A stretch of 64,000 bases of DNA from CAYRLW01 sp964425215 (lineage in GTDB: Bacteria > Spirochaetota > Spirochaetia > Treponematales > Breznakiellaceae). The notes beneath the pieces are model-generated. The model was given only the letters and a program-made list of their open reading frames with translations. It did no database searches and was not told the DNA's origin. The translations under genes and the position numbers were made by a program. Positions within the stretch are counted from its first letter, which is position 1, and the number at the start of each line of letters is the position of its first letter. The DNA is taken from assembly GCA_964425215.1 (NCBI GenBank), contig CAYRLW010000004.1:1-64000 (forward strand), read 5' to 3'. Shown here piece by piece: positions 24,445-33,629 of this stretch.

Positions 24445-24518
24445 GGTGGATGACGGGGCTCGAACCCGCGACACCCAGATCCACAGTCTGGCACTCTACC
24501 AACTGAGCTACATCCACC
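24445..24518 (-). tRNA. tRNA-His(GUG)
   Basis: Acceptor GGTGGATG/CATCCACC includes the extra G(-1) paired with C73 that marks tRNA-His; anticodon arm CCAGA-CTGTGGA-TCTGG; T arm GCGGG-TTCGAGC-CCCGT. First gene of the His-Arg-Lys-Gly operon. Confidence 0.95.
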
Positions 24519-24536
24519 GTCGAACTGACGAAACAG

Positions 24537-24565
24537 ACTATGCCGTAATTTTTGAAAAGAGTCAA
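24537..24565 (-). promoter_or_regulatory. promoter of the tRNA His-Arg-Lys-Gly operon
   Basis: Minus strand TTGACT (24565-24560), 17-nt spacer, CATAGT (24542-24537), 18 nt before tRNA-His. Confidence 0.75.
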
Positions 24566-24590
24566 GTGAAAATTTTACGGAAAATAACCG

Positions 24591-24618
24591 TAAGTCTTCA
24601 ATCTTCGAAAACCGATAG
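24591..24618 (+). promoter_or_regulatory. possible sigma-28 promoter of the flgN-flgK-flgL operon
   Basis: TAAGTCTT (24591-24598), 12-nt spacer, ACCGATAG (24611-24618). It resembles the flagellar sigma consensus TAAAGTTT and GCCGATAA and has the same 12-nt spacing as the stronger candidate before flaB at 38339-38366. Confidence 0.45.
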
Positions 24619-24635
24619 AAGAATAGAGGCGGAAT

Positions 24636-25157
24636 ATGAAAGAAAAACCAAAGAAGGGTATGACCTTGGACGTGACGCCCTGCGTACAAATTCTGCGTCA
24701 GGAAACGGCTCTGTTAGAACGGCTTTCGGCGGCCCAAGAGGTGGTTCGAAACGCGGTTTTTTCCCGAGAATGGACCGATTTGGAGGCCCTGTTGGATCGT
24801 TTGAATGGGTACTCCGAGGAGTTTCAACGGCTTGAACAGGAACGGGACCGAATATTTGCGGAAATGAATCGGACCTTAGGGATAGAAAAGGGGAGTTTGG
24901 GCTTTTATTCCTTAGCGACCCAACTGCCTTTGTCGGAACGAAAAGAATTGACGGACCTGTACCGAAGGTTAAAATTGGACGCCCTGCGGGTTCGTTTGGC
25001 CAACGACACGCTGACCACGTATATAAGCGAAGCCCGTTCTACCGTGGCGGGGTTTTTGGATTTAGCTTTTCCCGATAGACGGGGACGTTTGTATTCCCGC
25101 AGGGGAAAGCAGGTCCATGCGGAAATGCGCAGTATAGTTCTGGATCGTTGTTTGTAG
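24636..25157 (+). CDS. flgN: FlgN-like flagellar chaperone
   Basis: 173 residues, mostly helical with long charged heptad stretches (LLERLSAAQEVVRNAVF, FQRLEQERDRIFAEMN), as in FlgN. FlgN binds the hook-junction proteins FlgK and FlgL in the cytoplasm and delivers them to the flagellar export gate. The call rests on length, helical character and position 10 nt before flgK rather than on a strict motif. Nine codons in, a second ATG (MTLDV) could also be the start. Confidence 0.75.
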   Translation: MKEKPKKGMTLDVTPCVQILRQETALLERLSAAQEVVRNAVFSREWTDLEALLDRLNGYSEEFQRLEQERDRIFAEMNRTLGIEKGSLGFYSLATQLPLSERKELTDLYRRLKLDALRVRLANDTLTTYISEARSTVAGFLDLAFPDRRGRLYSRRGKQVHAEMRSIVLDRCL

Positions 25158-25167
25158 GAGTATCCGT

Positions 25168-27045
25168 ATGCAATCCACCTTCACTGGAATAGAAATCGGT
25201 AAACGATCAATGGTGGCCCATCAACAGGGCTTAACGACCACGGGCCATAACCTTTCCAACGCGTCCACCGAAGGCTATTCTCGGCAAAGGGTAGAGTTTT
25301 CTCCCTTTGAACCCCTGTATCTTCCGGGATTGAACCGGGCGGAGACCCCTGGGCAAATTGGACAGGGGACGGTGGTGGATAGGATAGAACGGGTACGGGA
25401 TCAGTTGTTGGATCAGCGGATCGTAGCCCAAGCCGGAGGCGAAGGGTATTGGACAACCCGGGATAAGTACGTCCTTATGCTGGAACGGTTGCATAACGAG
25501 CCGGCGGATGTATCCATTCGAGGCCGGATGGACGCTTTTTGGGATGCTTGGCAGGAGCTTTCGGTCCATCCTGCGGATTATGCTCCCCGCAACGCGGTGT
25601 TAGAGCGGGGGAAAACACTGATCGACGCAATCCACGAACAATTTAAAGGAATTACGGGCCTGCGGGATATGGCGGAACAGGATATCCAGGGAACGGTAAA
25701 ACGGGTCAACGATCTTTCCCGCCAAATTGCCGGCTTGAACGACGAAATCCAAAAGATCCGTGCCCAGGGAGATAACCCCAACGATCTCTTGGACCGCCGG
25801 GATCTGTTGGTGGATAAGCTATCATCCATCATCGACGTTACCACCGATAACAGGGATCCGGACGAATTCACCGTTCATACGGCGGGCTTTGTGCTGGTTC
25901 AAGGGAAAATCGGAAGACAATTCGAATTGAAATCGGGTATGGATACGGAGGGGTATTCTAAAATCGTATGGAAGGAGACCGGCGAGGATGTCCATTTTAA
26001 AAATGGAAGCCTTGCTTCCCTCATAGAACTGCGGGATGGAACCCTCCGTTCGGAATTACAGAGCCTTGACTCCATGACCATGAACTTTATCGACCTGGTA
26101 AACGACGCCCACCGCGCGGGGTACGGCACCAACGGCAAAACGGGGTTAGACTTTTTTACCGAACATCCCTTTGTCCCCAACGTGGCGGGGAATTATGACC
26201 GCAACGGGGACGGCCAGTACGATTCCAGTTACATTTTTAGAATATCCGGGGTAAACCGTCTGGAGAGTAAAGCCCAAATTGGTTTGGAAGGTACTATCTC
26301 TTTAGCGGGGGATACGGGCACGGTTTCTATTCCCTATTATCCCACCGATACGGTTAGCGACGTGGTGACCAGGATTAATAACGCCGGGGGAGAGGTGGTC
26401 GCCCGGCTGGATCGGGAAGGACGGCTGACCCTGAAGGGGACCCCCTCCCGGGATCCGGCAAATCCGGACTTTGTGATCCGACACGTGGAAGACTCGGGCC
26501 ATTTCTTAGAGGGCTACGCGGGGATACTCCGGGGGAAGGGCCCCGGGGGAGCCTTTGATTGGGGAAAGAGCGACGCGGTGACCGCTTTACGGGGTACCAG
26601 CCTGGATTACGCGGTGGCCCCCACCGCCCACCCCTCCGGTTGGATCGAGGTGAACCCGGCCCTGCTTAAGGACAGCGAATCCGTCGCCTCGGGGTACGGT
26701 CAAAACGGCCAACCGGCGAACCCGGGGAACGGGGATGCGGCCCTGGCCATCGCGAGTATCCGCAACACCGAAGTGATGGTAGGACGTTTGGGTACCTTTG
26801 ATGACTATTTCGCCGACGCGGTAGCCCGGGTCGGTCTCTTGGGCGAGCAAAGCAACCGGTCGGTGGAAACCCAAAACCTGATAATGAAACAGCTCAAGGA
26901 TATGCGGGATTCCGTATCGGGGGTAAATATCGATGAGGAACTATCCGATATGATTAAATACCAGCACGGGTACGCCGCAGCGGCGCGCTTTATCAATACG
27001 ATGAACGAAATGCTCGACACGATTATTAACCGAATGGGAGTGTGA
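25168..27045 (+). CDS. flgK: flagellar hook-associated protein 1
   Basis: 625 residues. The N-terminus FTGIEIGKRSMVAHQQGL with NLSNASTEGYSRQRV is the conserved rod/hook start seen in FlgK, and the C-terminus (SGVNIDEELSDMIKYQHGYA ... MNEMLDTIINRMGV) is the matching terminal helix. FlgK joins hook to filament in the periplasmic flagellum. AGGAG lies 8 nt before the ATG. Six nt separate it from flgL. Confidence 0.96.
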   Translation: MQSTFTGIEIGKRSMVAHQQGLTTTGHNLSNASTEGYSRQRVEFSPFEPLYLPGLNRAETPGQIGQGTVVDRIERVRDQLLDQRIVAQAGGEGYWTTRDKYVLMLERLHNEPADVSIRGRMDAFWDAWQELSVHPADYAPRNAVLERGKTLIDAIHEQFKGITGLRDMAEQDIQGTVKRVNDLSRQIAGLNDEIQKIRAQGDNPNDLLDRRDLLVDKLSSIIDVTTDNRDPDEFTVHTAGFVLVQGKIGRQFELKSGMDTEGYSKIVWKETGEDVHFKNGSLASLIELRDGTLRSELQSLDSMTMNFIDLVNDAHRAGYGTNGKTGLDFFTEHPFVPNVAGNYDRNGDGQYDSSYIFRISGVNRLESKAQIGLEGTISLAGDTGTVSIPYYPTDTVSDVVTRINNAGGEVVARLDREGRLTLKGTPSRDPANPDFVIRHVEDSGHFLEGYAGILRGKGPGGAFDWGKSDAVTALRGTSLDYAVAPTAHPSGWIEVNPALLKDSESVASGYGQNGQPANPGNGDAALAIASIRNTEVMVGRLGTFDDYFADAVARVGLLGEQSNRSVETQNLIMKQLKDMRDSVSGVNIDEELSDMIKYQHGYAAAARFINTMNEMLDTIINRMGV

Positions 27046-27051
27046 TAAACC

Positions 27052-28299
27052 ATGAGACGCATCTCCACCGATATGCCTAATAACGATATGCAATTCCGTC
27101 TGCGCCGGCAGGAGGATAATCTTTCCGCCCTGCAGTCCCGGATAGCCACCCAAAGTAAAATTCACGATCTCCGGGACGATCCTTTGGCCGCCGCCCACGG
27201 GGTTCGTTACGAATCCTACCTTGCCAGACTAAACCGTTTCGAGAATAATACCCAATACGCCAAGGACCACTATAAAATTGCCGACGGCTATCTTCAGCAG
27301 GCCCAGAACGTGCTCCAAAGAATTCGGGAACTGGCGGTTCAAGGGGCCAACGGTACCTACGCTAAGGATGACCTAAAAAATATGGCCGTGGAGGTCAACG
27401 AACTGCTGAAGGAACTGGTTCAAGTTTCCAACGCCTCGGGGCCGGACGGTAAAAAGCTCTTCGCGGGGGACAAGGCTTTTACGGATCCCTTCCGGACCGT
27501 GGAAGGCACCGTTTCCGGCGGCGGGGAGTCCATGATCCTCCGGGTAGAATACCAGGGTGCCGGTTCGGACCGTAAAACGGAAATTTCCGACGGGGCCTAC
27601 TCTAACCTGGATCTGTCCGGAGGCGAGGCCTTTTGGGCGGAAAAGATGCAAATATTTTCTTCCACCGATGCTACGGGGTACCGGGCCCTTAAAGCGGGGA
27701 ATTTTTATGTGGACGGTCAAAGGATAAACGTGGACGTGGGAGACACGGTTTACGCAATTGCGGCAAAAATCAACGAGTCTTCCGCCCCCGTAAAGGCCTA
27801 CGTCGATCCGACGACCAAGGGCCTGGCCATCGAAGGAACCAACGCCCATCTGATAAAAATGGTGGATGGAGAGGGTTCTTCGGTACTTTCCGATTTGGGG
27901 GTTCTCAAGCCCACCGTCGATCCTGGAGCTCCAAACTGGAACCCCTCTGCCCGGGTTTCCGGAGGGTCGATGTTCGATATGGTGATTCGGCTTCGGGATT
28001 CCCTTTTTAAAGGAGATACGGAAGCTATTGGGAGTCGGGGTATTGCGGGAATCGATCTGGCTTTGGATAATATGGGAAACCGTTTGGCCGAACTCGGTAG
28101 CCGCCAAGAACGGGTGGAGGCCACGTGGAAGCGGATAAATACGGAAATACCCGACGTGACCGCCGCCTTAGCGGACGCCACGTCCCTGGATTTTACCCAG
28201 GCGGCCACGGATCTGGGCATGCTGGACTTTGCCCACAAGGCGGCTTTACAGACCACGGCTAAAATAACCCAGCCCACGTTACTGGACTTCTTACGGTAG
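27052..28299 (+). CDS. flgL: flagellar hook-associated protein 3
   Basis: 415 residues with flagellin-like ends: N-terminal MRRISTDMPNNDMQFRLRRQ and LRDDPLAAAHGVRYESYL, C-terminal helices ending FAHKAALQTTAKITQPTLLDFL. FlgL is the second hook-filament junction protein. The central region (about 180-290) is a variable domain. It lies between flgK and fliW in the standard order. Confidence 0.95.
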   Translation: MRRISTDMPNNDMQFRLRRQEDNLSALQSRIATQSKIHDLRDDPLAAAHGVRYESYLARLNRFENNTQYAKDHYKIADGYLQQAQNVLQRIRELAVQGANGTYAKDDLKNMAVEVNELLKELVQVSNASGPDGKKLFAGDKAFTDPFRTVEGTVSGGGESMILRVEYQGAGSDRKTEISDGAYSNLDLSGGEAFWAEKMQIFSSTDATGYRALKAGNFYVDGQRINVDVGDTVYAIAAKINESSAPVKAYVDPTTKGLAIEGTNAHLIKMVDGEGSSVLSDLGVLKPTVDPGAPNWNPSARVSGGSMFDMVIRLRDSLFKGDTEAIGSRGIAGIDLALDNMGNRLAELGSRQERVEATWKRINTEIPDVTAALADATSLDFTQAATDLGMLDFAHKAALQTTAKITQPTLLDFLR

Positions 28300-28307
28300 G
28301 AGCTACA

Positions 28308-28757
28308 ATGAAGGTTGCGACCAAAGCTTACGGCCTTATCGATGTGGATGAGCGCCAACGGATTACCTTTCCCCATGGTTTGTTGGGGTTTGAGAATTTA
28401 AAGGACTACGTACTGTTAGACGCGGAACGGCAACCCTTTTATTGGCTCCAATCGTTGGATGTTGAACGGGTAGCCTTTATTTTGGTTAACCCCTTTTTGT
28501 TCCGTCCCGATTATGAATTGGATATCGATGACGAAGAATTGCGGGATATTGGTATCGATAAGGCCGAGGACGCTCTTATTTTTACTATCGTAACGATTCC
28601 CGCCGACGGATCTCCCATGACCGCTAATCTGCAGGGCCCCCTGGTAATCAATCGGGAGGCCCGTCTTGCCCGGCAGTCGATTTTGACGGATCAGCGATGG
28701 AAAACCAAGCACGATATCATGGCCGAACTAGCCGCGGCGAGGAAGGCCCCATGCTGA
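28308..28757 (+). CDS. fliW: flagellar assembly factor FliW
   Basis: 149 residues with the FliW pattern FPHGLLGFENLKDYVLLD near 22-39 and ILVNPFLFRPDY near 58-69. FliW binds both flagellin and CsrA: when flagellin is exported, FliW is free to hold CsrA and allow flagellin translation. AGGAG precedes the ATG. The last 7 nt overlap csrA, so the two antagonists are made together. Confidence 0.95.
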   Translation: MKVATKAYGLIDVDERQRITFPHGLLGFENLKDYVLLDAERQPFYWLQSLDVERVAFILVNPFLFRPDYELDIDDEELRDIGIDKAEDALIFTIVTIPADGSPMTANLQGPLVINREARLARQSILTDQRWKTKHDIMAELAAARKAPC

Positions 28758-28984
28758 TACTTTCAAGAAAAATCAACGAAAAGATCATGATCGGCGAGGA
28801 TATTTCCGTTTCAATTATTGAAATTCGGGGGGATCAGGTAAAACTGGGGGTGGACGCTCCCCGTTCGGTGAAGGTATTTCGCCGGGAAGTGTTTGACGCG
28901 ATTTTGGCGGAGAACCAAGCCGCCGTGGCCTCGATTTCCGAACTGCCGGCCATCGATCTTGGGGCGGATCGGGAAATTTTGTAG
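28751..28984 (+). CDS. csrA: carbon storage regulator CsrA (RNA-binding)
   Basis: 77 residues beginning MLILSRKINEKIMIGEDISV, the CsrA signature, with GDQVKLGVDAP and VFRREVF completing the fold; R45-type RNA-contact positions are kept in the last strand. The frame is open 18 codons upstream but ATG 28751 with GGAAGG before it is the family start. CsrA binds GGA-containing leaders and blocks translation. Candidate targets in this window are the two flaB leaders. Confidence 0.96.
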   Translation: MLILSRKINEKIMIGEDISVSIIEIRGDQVKLGVDAPRSVKVFRREVFDAILAENQAAVASISELPAIDLGADREIL

Positions 28985-29048
28985 TTTCCCCGGGGCCCCA
29001 AAGCGGGGAGCCTGTCGGTCTGGTGGATTTTTAGGGCCCCAGGTACTC

Positions 29049-30086
29049 CTAGTCCTGGTTATCCTCGTAGATTTTTCTAAAATCGTCGTTTATCCGTACA
29101 AAGGTATCTAACAGCTGGGGATCGAAGTGAGTCCCCCGCCATTCTACCATTTTTTGGACCGCCGTAGGATGGTCAAAAGGCACTTTGTAGGATCGCTTCA
29201 TCCTGAGGGCGTCGTACACGTCCGCGATGGTCACGATGCGGGGGGCCAGGGGAATCGAGGTTCCCTCCAATTGGAAGGGGTAACCGGTTCCGTCCCACCG
29301 CTCGTGGTGGCTTAGGGCAATTTCCCGAGCCATGGGGTTGGGGTACGTTGAAAGGATAAAGGCGCCGTTTTTGGTGTGCTCCCGCATGACCGTCCATTCC
29401 CAATCGGTAAGGGGCCCCGCCTTATTTAAAATATCGTCGGGGGTGCCTATTTTGCCCACGTCGTGCATGGAAGCCAGAAATCCAATATCATCGATAAAGT
29501 CCCGGTCAATTTCCTCAAACCCCTCCACGTTAAACAGGGCTTCCGCCATCCGTTGGGAGTAAAAGTTCACCCGAACTATATGCTTCCCCGTATCGTTGTC
29601 CTTAAGTTTGGAAGCCTCCAGCAGGCTGATAAAAACATTTCGTAGCAGTTGTCGGTTTTCCTCGGTGACGTCGTCAAAAAAAACAAGAAAATATTTGGGG
29701 ATCCGTTCGTTGATATCCATGGGAAAGATATACACCTTGGCCTGACGGGTTCCGGTTTCCCGTTCCTTAAACTTAGCCAGGGCCTTCCAGGAATATCCAT
29801 GGGTTCCCCGCAACAGGACATCCCGAAGATTCCGGAGGGCTTCGGTTCCCAGGGCTCTCCCGCAAACATCGCTGAATTGTCGACCTCCCAGGGGAAGCTG
29901 GTGGGGGAACAGATGATCGCACGCGGGGTTCGCGTAGAGAATACTAAAACGGCCGTCTATGAGCAGGACAGGGAAAACACTGTTCTCGAAAGGACGCACG
30001 GAAGGAGGCGGGACCGGTGAAACGGGAGGCGATTCGGAGACTGTTTCTTCGTCCAGGGTTTCCAGGGTCTCTATTTCCTCGTTCAT
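29049..30086 (-). CDS. PAS-like and HD-GYP domain protein (predicted c-di-GMP phosphodiesterase)
   Basis: 345 residues. Residues about 35-145 look like a PAS sensor (VLLIDGRFSILYANPACDHLF). The HD-GYP domain follows, with HD at 208-209 (MHDVGKIGTPDD) and the signature HHERWDGTGYP at 260-270, so metal and substrate residues are present. Such enzymes cleave cyclic di-GMP. No membrane segment, so cytoplasmic. The start ATG 30086 has GGAGG upstream. It follows tsaB by 48 nt; the PilZ protein upstream in the same direction is a possible partner in c-di-GMP control of motility. Confidence 0.92.
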   Translation of the reverse strand: MNEEIETLETLDEETVSESPPVSPVPPPSVRPFENSVFPVLLIDGRFSILYANPACDHLFPHQLPLGGRQFSDVCGRALGTEALRNLRDVLLRGTHGYSWKALAKFKERETGTRQAKVYIFPMDINERIPKYFLVFFDDVTEENRQLLRNVFISLLEASKLKDNDTGKHIVRVNFYSQRMAEALFNVEGFEEIDRDFIDDIGFLASMHDVGKIGTPDDILNKAGPLTDWEWTVMREHTKNGAFILSTYPNPMAREIALSHHERWDGTGYPFQLEGTSIPLAPRIVTIADVYDALRMKRSYKVPFDHPTAVQKMVEWRGTHFDPQLLDTFVRINDDFRKIYEDNQD

Positions 30087-30134
30087 GGTGATACCTCCAT
30101 CGTTGCTCCCCTTCCGGTCGGCCGAGTTCGTTTC

Positions 30135-30815
30135 CTATACCAGGCCTTCCCGCGAGAGTTCCGCGTCGCTTTTCCGCAGATATTCGGGGCCAGCGGAATC
30201 CTCTTCCCCTTTCCCCCGCTGTTCAAACCGCTCAAGGGCCAGGTGTACCAGTTCTCTTCCGTGCCCCCGCCTATACGAGCCGTCCAAGGACAAACGAAGT
30301 TCCGGTGCCAGCTTACCCAGCGCGGTAACGGCCGCAGGCGCGTCAGGGCCCGTTACCAAGATAGGCTCGTTCCGGGGAAGAAGCTCCACCAGGCGCGGAA
30401 GCTCCACATCCATGGCTTCCGTAAGTTTTGTACCTCCGCGGTATAGGGCGGAAAAATAGCATTTCTTTTTAGCGTCCATGAGGGGAAGGACGATTCCTGG
30501 CCACGGGCTCTGGGGCAGGGCCATGCAATCCAAGGTAGGTACGGCGATAAGGGGAATTTGAAGGGCCGTGGCGATGCCCTTGGCGGCGGAAAAACCGATC
30601 CGCAAGCCCGTAAAGGAACCCGGGCCGGCCATACAAGCCACCAGATTCAAGGCCCTTCGATCGAAGCGCGCCAAGGCGCAGAGTTGGTCCACCAGTTCCA
30701 TAAGCCGCTCCGAATGCCTTGGCGGGCCGTCCAGTTCCCCGTAAAAGGTTCCCTCGGAACTTCGCAGGGCCACCGATAAAAGCTCCGTGGCCGTATCGAG
30801 GGCGAGAATATTCAC
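30135..30815 (-). CDS. tsaB: TsaB, partner protein for tRNA t6A synthesis
   Basis: 226 residues from GTG 30815 (preceded by GGAGG); the open frame continues upstream only because it overlaps tsaE. N-terminal NILALDTATELLSVAL and MAGPGSFTGLRIGFSAAKG near 70 are the TsaB marks of the ASKHA-like fold. TsaB acts with TsaD and TsaE to add threonylcarbamoyl to A37 of ANN-reading tRNAs. It overlaps tsaE as GTGA, so translation is coupled. Confidence 0.93.
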   Translation of the reverse strand: MNILALDTATELLSVALRSSEGTFYGELDGPPRHSERLMELVDQLCALARFDRRALNLVACMAGPGSFTGLRIGFSAAKGIATALQIPLIAVPTLDCMALPQSPWPGIVLPLMDAKKKCYFSALYRGGTKLTEAMDVELPRLVELLPRNEPILVTGPDAPAAVTALGKLAPELRLSLDGSYRRGHGRELVHLALERFEQRGKGEEDSAGPEYLRKSDAELSREGLV

Positions 30816-31249
30816 AGTTTTTCCTCCACCTCTGGGGGAGCCCAAATACACACCCTCCGGCGCTGTCCGTCCATGATCGTCAGTTCTACCCGAATCGTGT
30901 TCTCCGGCAACGCGGTTTCTACCTTCTCGCTCCACTCGATAACGCATACCCCCGGACCGTATAACAACTCCTCCGGTCCCAGGGCGTTAAAATCCTCTTC
31001 CCCTTCCAGTCGGTACGCGTCGATATGATACAGAGGAAGCCTCCCCTGGTATTCGGAGATGATCGTATACGTGGGGCTGGTGATCTCTTCGCGTACCCTA
31101 AGGGCTTTGCCTATACCCTTGGTGAATACGGTCTTCCCTACCCCCAGGCCGCCCCGCAGGGCTACGACCGCCCCACTTTTTAAAAGACTCCCCAGGGCTT
31201 CGCCTAAAAGGAACGTTTCTTCGGTGGTTTTGGTGTATCGCTCGATCAG
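30812..31249 (-). CDS. tsaE: TsaE, ATPase for tRNA t6A synthesis, with a likely CUG start
   Basis: 145 residues. The frame has P-loop GGLGVGKT near 33-40, ITSPTYTIISEY near 58-69 and HIDAYRL near 76, all typical of TsaE. There is an in-frame TAA 18 nt before the first family residues and no ATG, GTG or TTG in between; the best start is CTG 31249, overlapping the previous stop as CTGA, with GGGGG about 7 nt upstream. A rare CUG start, or a sequencing error just upstream, are the two explanations. It runs directly into tsaB. Confidence 0.85.
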   Translation of the reverse strand: MIERYTKTTEETFLLGEALGSLLKSGAVVALRGGLGVGKTVFTKGIGKALRVREEITSPTYTIISEYQGRLPLYHIDAYRLEGEEDFNALGPEELLYGPGVCVIEWSEKVETALPENTIRVELTIMDGQRRRVCIWAPPEVEEKL

Positions 31250-31506
31250 GGCAGAACCCCCGATTTATCCATCAGGGACACGGTATTTCGCAGTTCCCGT
31301 AATATTGGCACCAGGGGATATTCGACCGGCTCCAACACCACCACCGAAATGTCCTTAGAGCCCGTAGGCTTGGTTTCTATGGTAAACTCTACCCGTTTTT
31401 CCAGCTGTTCATTGCATATTTCCATAACAGCGGTGCCGCTAAAGAGGCGACGATAGTAGAGGGGCACGTCTTTTCTGACCACATCTTTTAGATCTAACAC
31501 TTTCAT
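31246..31506 (-). CDS. small conserved-looking protein of unknown function
   Basis: 86 residues, no domain recognised. It looks like a small alpha/beta protein: VRKDVPLYYRRLFSG, then FTIETKPTG, then a strand DISVVVLEP and a helix LVPILRELRNTVSLM. No signal peptide or membrane segment. It is coupled to tsaE by a 4-nt overlap and lies 35 nt after the PilZ gene, so it is translated as part of that transcript. Its operon place between PilZ and TsaE gives no clear hint. Confidence 0.65.
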   Translation of the reverse strand: MKVLDLKDVVRKDVPLYYRRLFSGTAVMEICNEQLEKRVEFTIETKPTGSKDISVVVLEPVEYPLVPILRELRNTVSLMDKSGVLP

Positions 31507-31541
31507 AGCGGACTTAATACTATGCTATCTCGGGATGCCGG

Positions 31542-32678
31542 TCAATCCTGGTCGTATTCAAAAACCATCGCGTTTATTCCGTTGAGGGTTCGCCGAGGAA
31601 TTTTTACGAACTGAATGTGCATAATCCCCCCCATGGCCCCCGTTTTATTCGTGCGAACAACCCGTCCCAGAACGGCTAGGGTCCGGTCGTGGGAATCATC
31701 AAACTCAATTTTCAAGTATAAACCCGCTGATAGGGCCGCGGCGCTTTTGATGGAACAGCCTCCGGCTGAGATATCCATTATGGTTCCCAGGGATCTACGG
31801 TCGTCCACGATGGTATGTTTTTCGATTTTTCTTCCCACGGTTCGTTCTTCTATCCTGACCAGGGAGAAAAAACAGGAAAGATGGACCTCCTTCCGTTTAT
31901 ACCTTCGATTGGGCAGGGACGCCACTTTGTCGCTATGGGCCAACTGAAGAGCCGGTCCCCGGGGTGTATCGATAATCCCCTGGACCCGGGTTTCAAATCG
32001 ATACCCTTGGCTGGATTTACTATAAAACGAAAGGGTGATTTTACTTCCCCGGGGAAACCGAAGGGGAGTCCCCACGGCGCTTCGGGGCGCCTCTACCACC
32101 AGATTGTCTCCCTTGGCGGTAATAATTTTTACCGGGTAGGTTTCGTTTTTTGGAGTGGTTATGGTGGCGGCCATGTTATCTGCCAGTTTCCGGGTCGACG
32201 AAATGGTGGCATTATTTGAATGGGCCGATTCGATGGTGTTTCGGATGGAAAAAAGAAAGTATTTATTTTCCTCCGCCGCTTCTTCCGTTTCCGCGGTTTT
32301 TTCAATTTCCCGATACGCCTTTTTTAAGTACCTATCCAAATTGGAGGGGTTAGCCATGGTGGATTCCACGTCCATAACCCCGTTTTTTCGGAAAATCCCC
32401 TCTAGCATGGCGATCTGGTCCCCGTTTAAACCGTAGGATGCGCCTAAGCGGCGGAGCAGACCCTTGCTGAACCTTCGGGGAGCTTTAGCGCCCCCCCCAC
32501 CACCGCCCCCGCCGGTGGAAAAATGGAGTCCGTTTTTGGCGATATTCATTCCCGAAAGCACCACCACCAGGATCCCAAGGGCAATAAGAACGCCGATCGC
32601 GGCCCGGGGATCGCTTTCTTTAAGCCATGTACTTTGCTGTTGCAAAAGAAAAGCGAGTTTTATTGAACCTGGGAACAT
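31542..32678 (-). CDS. membrane-anchored PilZ domain protein
   Basis: 378 residues. One membrane segment at about 26-44 (AAIGVLIALGILVVVLSG), a run of eight glycines, a helical middle, and a C-terminal PilZ domain with the c-di-GMP motifs RRYKRKE near 258 and DISAGGC near 306. PilZ proteins change shape on binding cyclic di-GMP. The place within the flagellar block suggests a role in motility control. The start overlaps the upstream gene by 19 nt. The eight-glycine run is coded by a C/G-rich tract (about 32487-32515) that might slip. Confidence 0.88.
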   Translation of the reverse strand: MFPGSIKLAFLLQQQSTWLKESDPRAAIGVLIALGILVVVLSGMNIAKNGLHFSTGGGGGGGGAKAPRRFSKGLLRRLGASYGLNGDQIAMLEGIFRKNGVMDVESTMANPSNLDRYLKKAYREIEKTAETEEAAEENKYFLFSIRNTIESAHSNNATISSTRKLADNMAATITTPKNETYPVKIITAKGDNLVVEAPRSAVGTPLRFPRGSKITLSFYSKSSQGYRFETRVQGIIDTPRGPALQLAHSDKVASLPNRRYKRKEVHLSCFFSLVRIEERTVGRKIEKHTIVDDRRSLGTIMDISAGGCSIKSAAALSAGLYLKIEFDDSHDRTLAVLGRVVRTNKTGAMGGIMHIQFVKIPRRTLNGINAMVFEYDQD

Positions 32679-33526
32679 GGTTCCTCCTTCACCGCTTCGG
32701 GCCGTTTGCTAACCAGGGCGGTGTGCAGGGTCCGAAGCCGGGGTGCTAGTTCGTACTCGGTCAAATCGCCCACCAAAACGGTATCCTTCGCCTCGTAGGC
32801 CGCCAATAACTCCCGCAGGGCCAGGTCTAATTCTTCCATAAAAGCCTTAAACTGGCTATCCCCTAGGGTAAAAAGTTCCACATCCACGCCCCGAAGTCGA
32901 AGCAGGGGAATAAGCCGTAGCAATTTTTCCAGGGTTGACGAGAACCGTTCGATGGTTTCATGGGCCCGGCTATCCTTACCCGTTTGCGTATCCAGGGGAA
33001 AGTCTTCCAGCCGTTGGGCCAGCTCCTCCAAAGAATCGGTTAAACGGGCTAATTCCCCTTCGCTTTCGTCAATTTCCCGGATCTGTTCCTCCAACGACCC
33101 TATCAAGAGGTCGGTTTTATCCCCCTCTCCGGAAAAAAAAGAAACAAGCCGCTGATATAACCGCCGGTCCCTATCCTCTAGCAACCGGGCCGCCGGGCCG
33201 CTTTTCCACCCTTCTCCGATGGTCGGACGCTTTTGAAACGGCGCGGCCGTATATTCCCGGAGTTGAACCGCCGTCTCGTCCAAGGCTTGACGCAATAATT
33301 CGGACCAATTGGACGCCCGAATGTCCAGGCGATCCACGGTACTAATTTCCCTGTCAAAAAGCAGGGGAAGTTCTTCCGCTTCAAAATCCCGGTTATCTAC
33401 CCTAATTCCGCTTAAGCTGTATCCGCTTTTTTCTAGCCAGGTTTCCATGGCCCCCAGAAACTCACCCATGGTTTTTTCATTTTCCAAGGTAACATCTACT
33501 TTTTTCTCGTTGATGGTCACTATCAT
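32660..33526 (-). CDS. helical protein of unknown function in the flagellar block
   Basis: 288 residues from ATG 33526 (AAAGGAG upstream). The N-terminal 90 residues look like a ubiquitin-like beta-grasp or adaptor (MIVTINEKKVDVTLENEK, TVDRLDIRA); the rest is a long run of heptad-rich helices (GSLEEQIREIDESEGELARL, FSSTLEKLLRLIPLL), likely coiled coil. No signal peptide. It lies 103 nt after fliD and overlaps the PilZ gene by 19 nt, so a part in filament assembly or c-di-GMP response is plausible but not shown. Confidence 0.65.
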   Translation of the reverse strand: MIVTINEKKVDVTLENEKTMGEFLGAMETWLEKSGYSLSGIRVDNRDFEAEELPLLFDREISTVDRLDIRASNWSELLRQALDETAVQLREYTAAPFQKRPTIGEGWKSGPAARLLEDRDRRLYQRLVSFFSGEGDKTDLLIGSLEEQIREIDESEGELARLTDSLEELAQRLEDFPLDTQTGKDSRAHETIERFSSTLEKLLRLIPLLRLRGVDVELFTLGDSQFKAFMEELDLALRELLAAYEAKDTVLVGDLTEYELAPRLRTLHTALVSKRPEAVKEEPCSQVQ

Positions 33527-33629
33527 GGATGCGCTCCTTTTTTTGAACAAATTTAAAATCCCTTCTAAAAATCTGATTTTTTAGAGTGGACGTAAGTAAT
33601 TCTTTGGTAGAATTACATTTATAAAAAAC

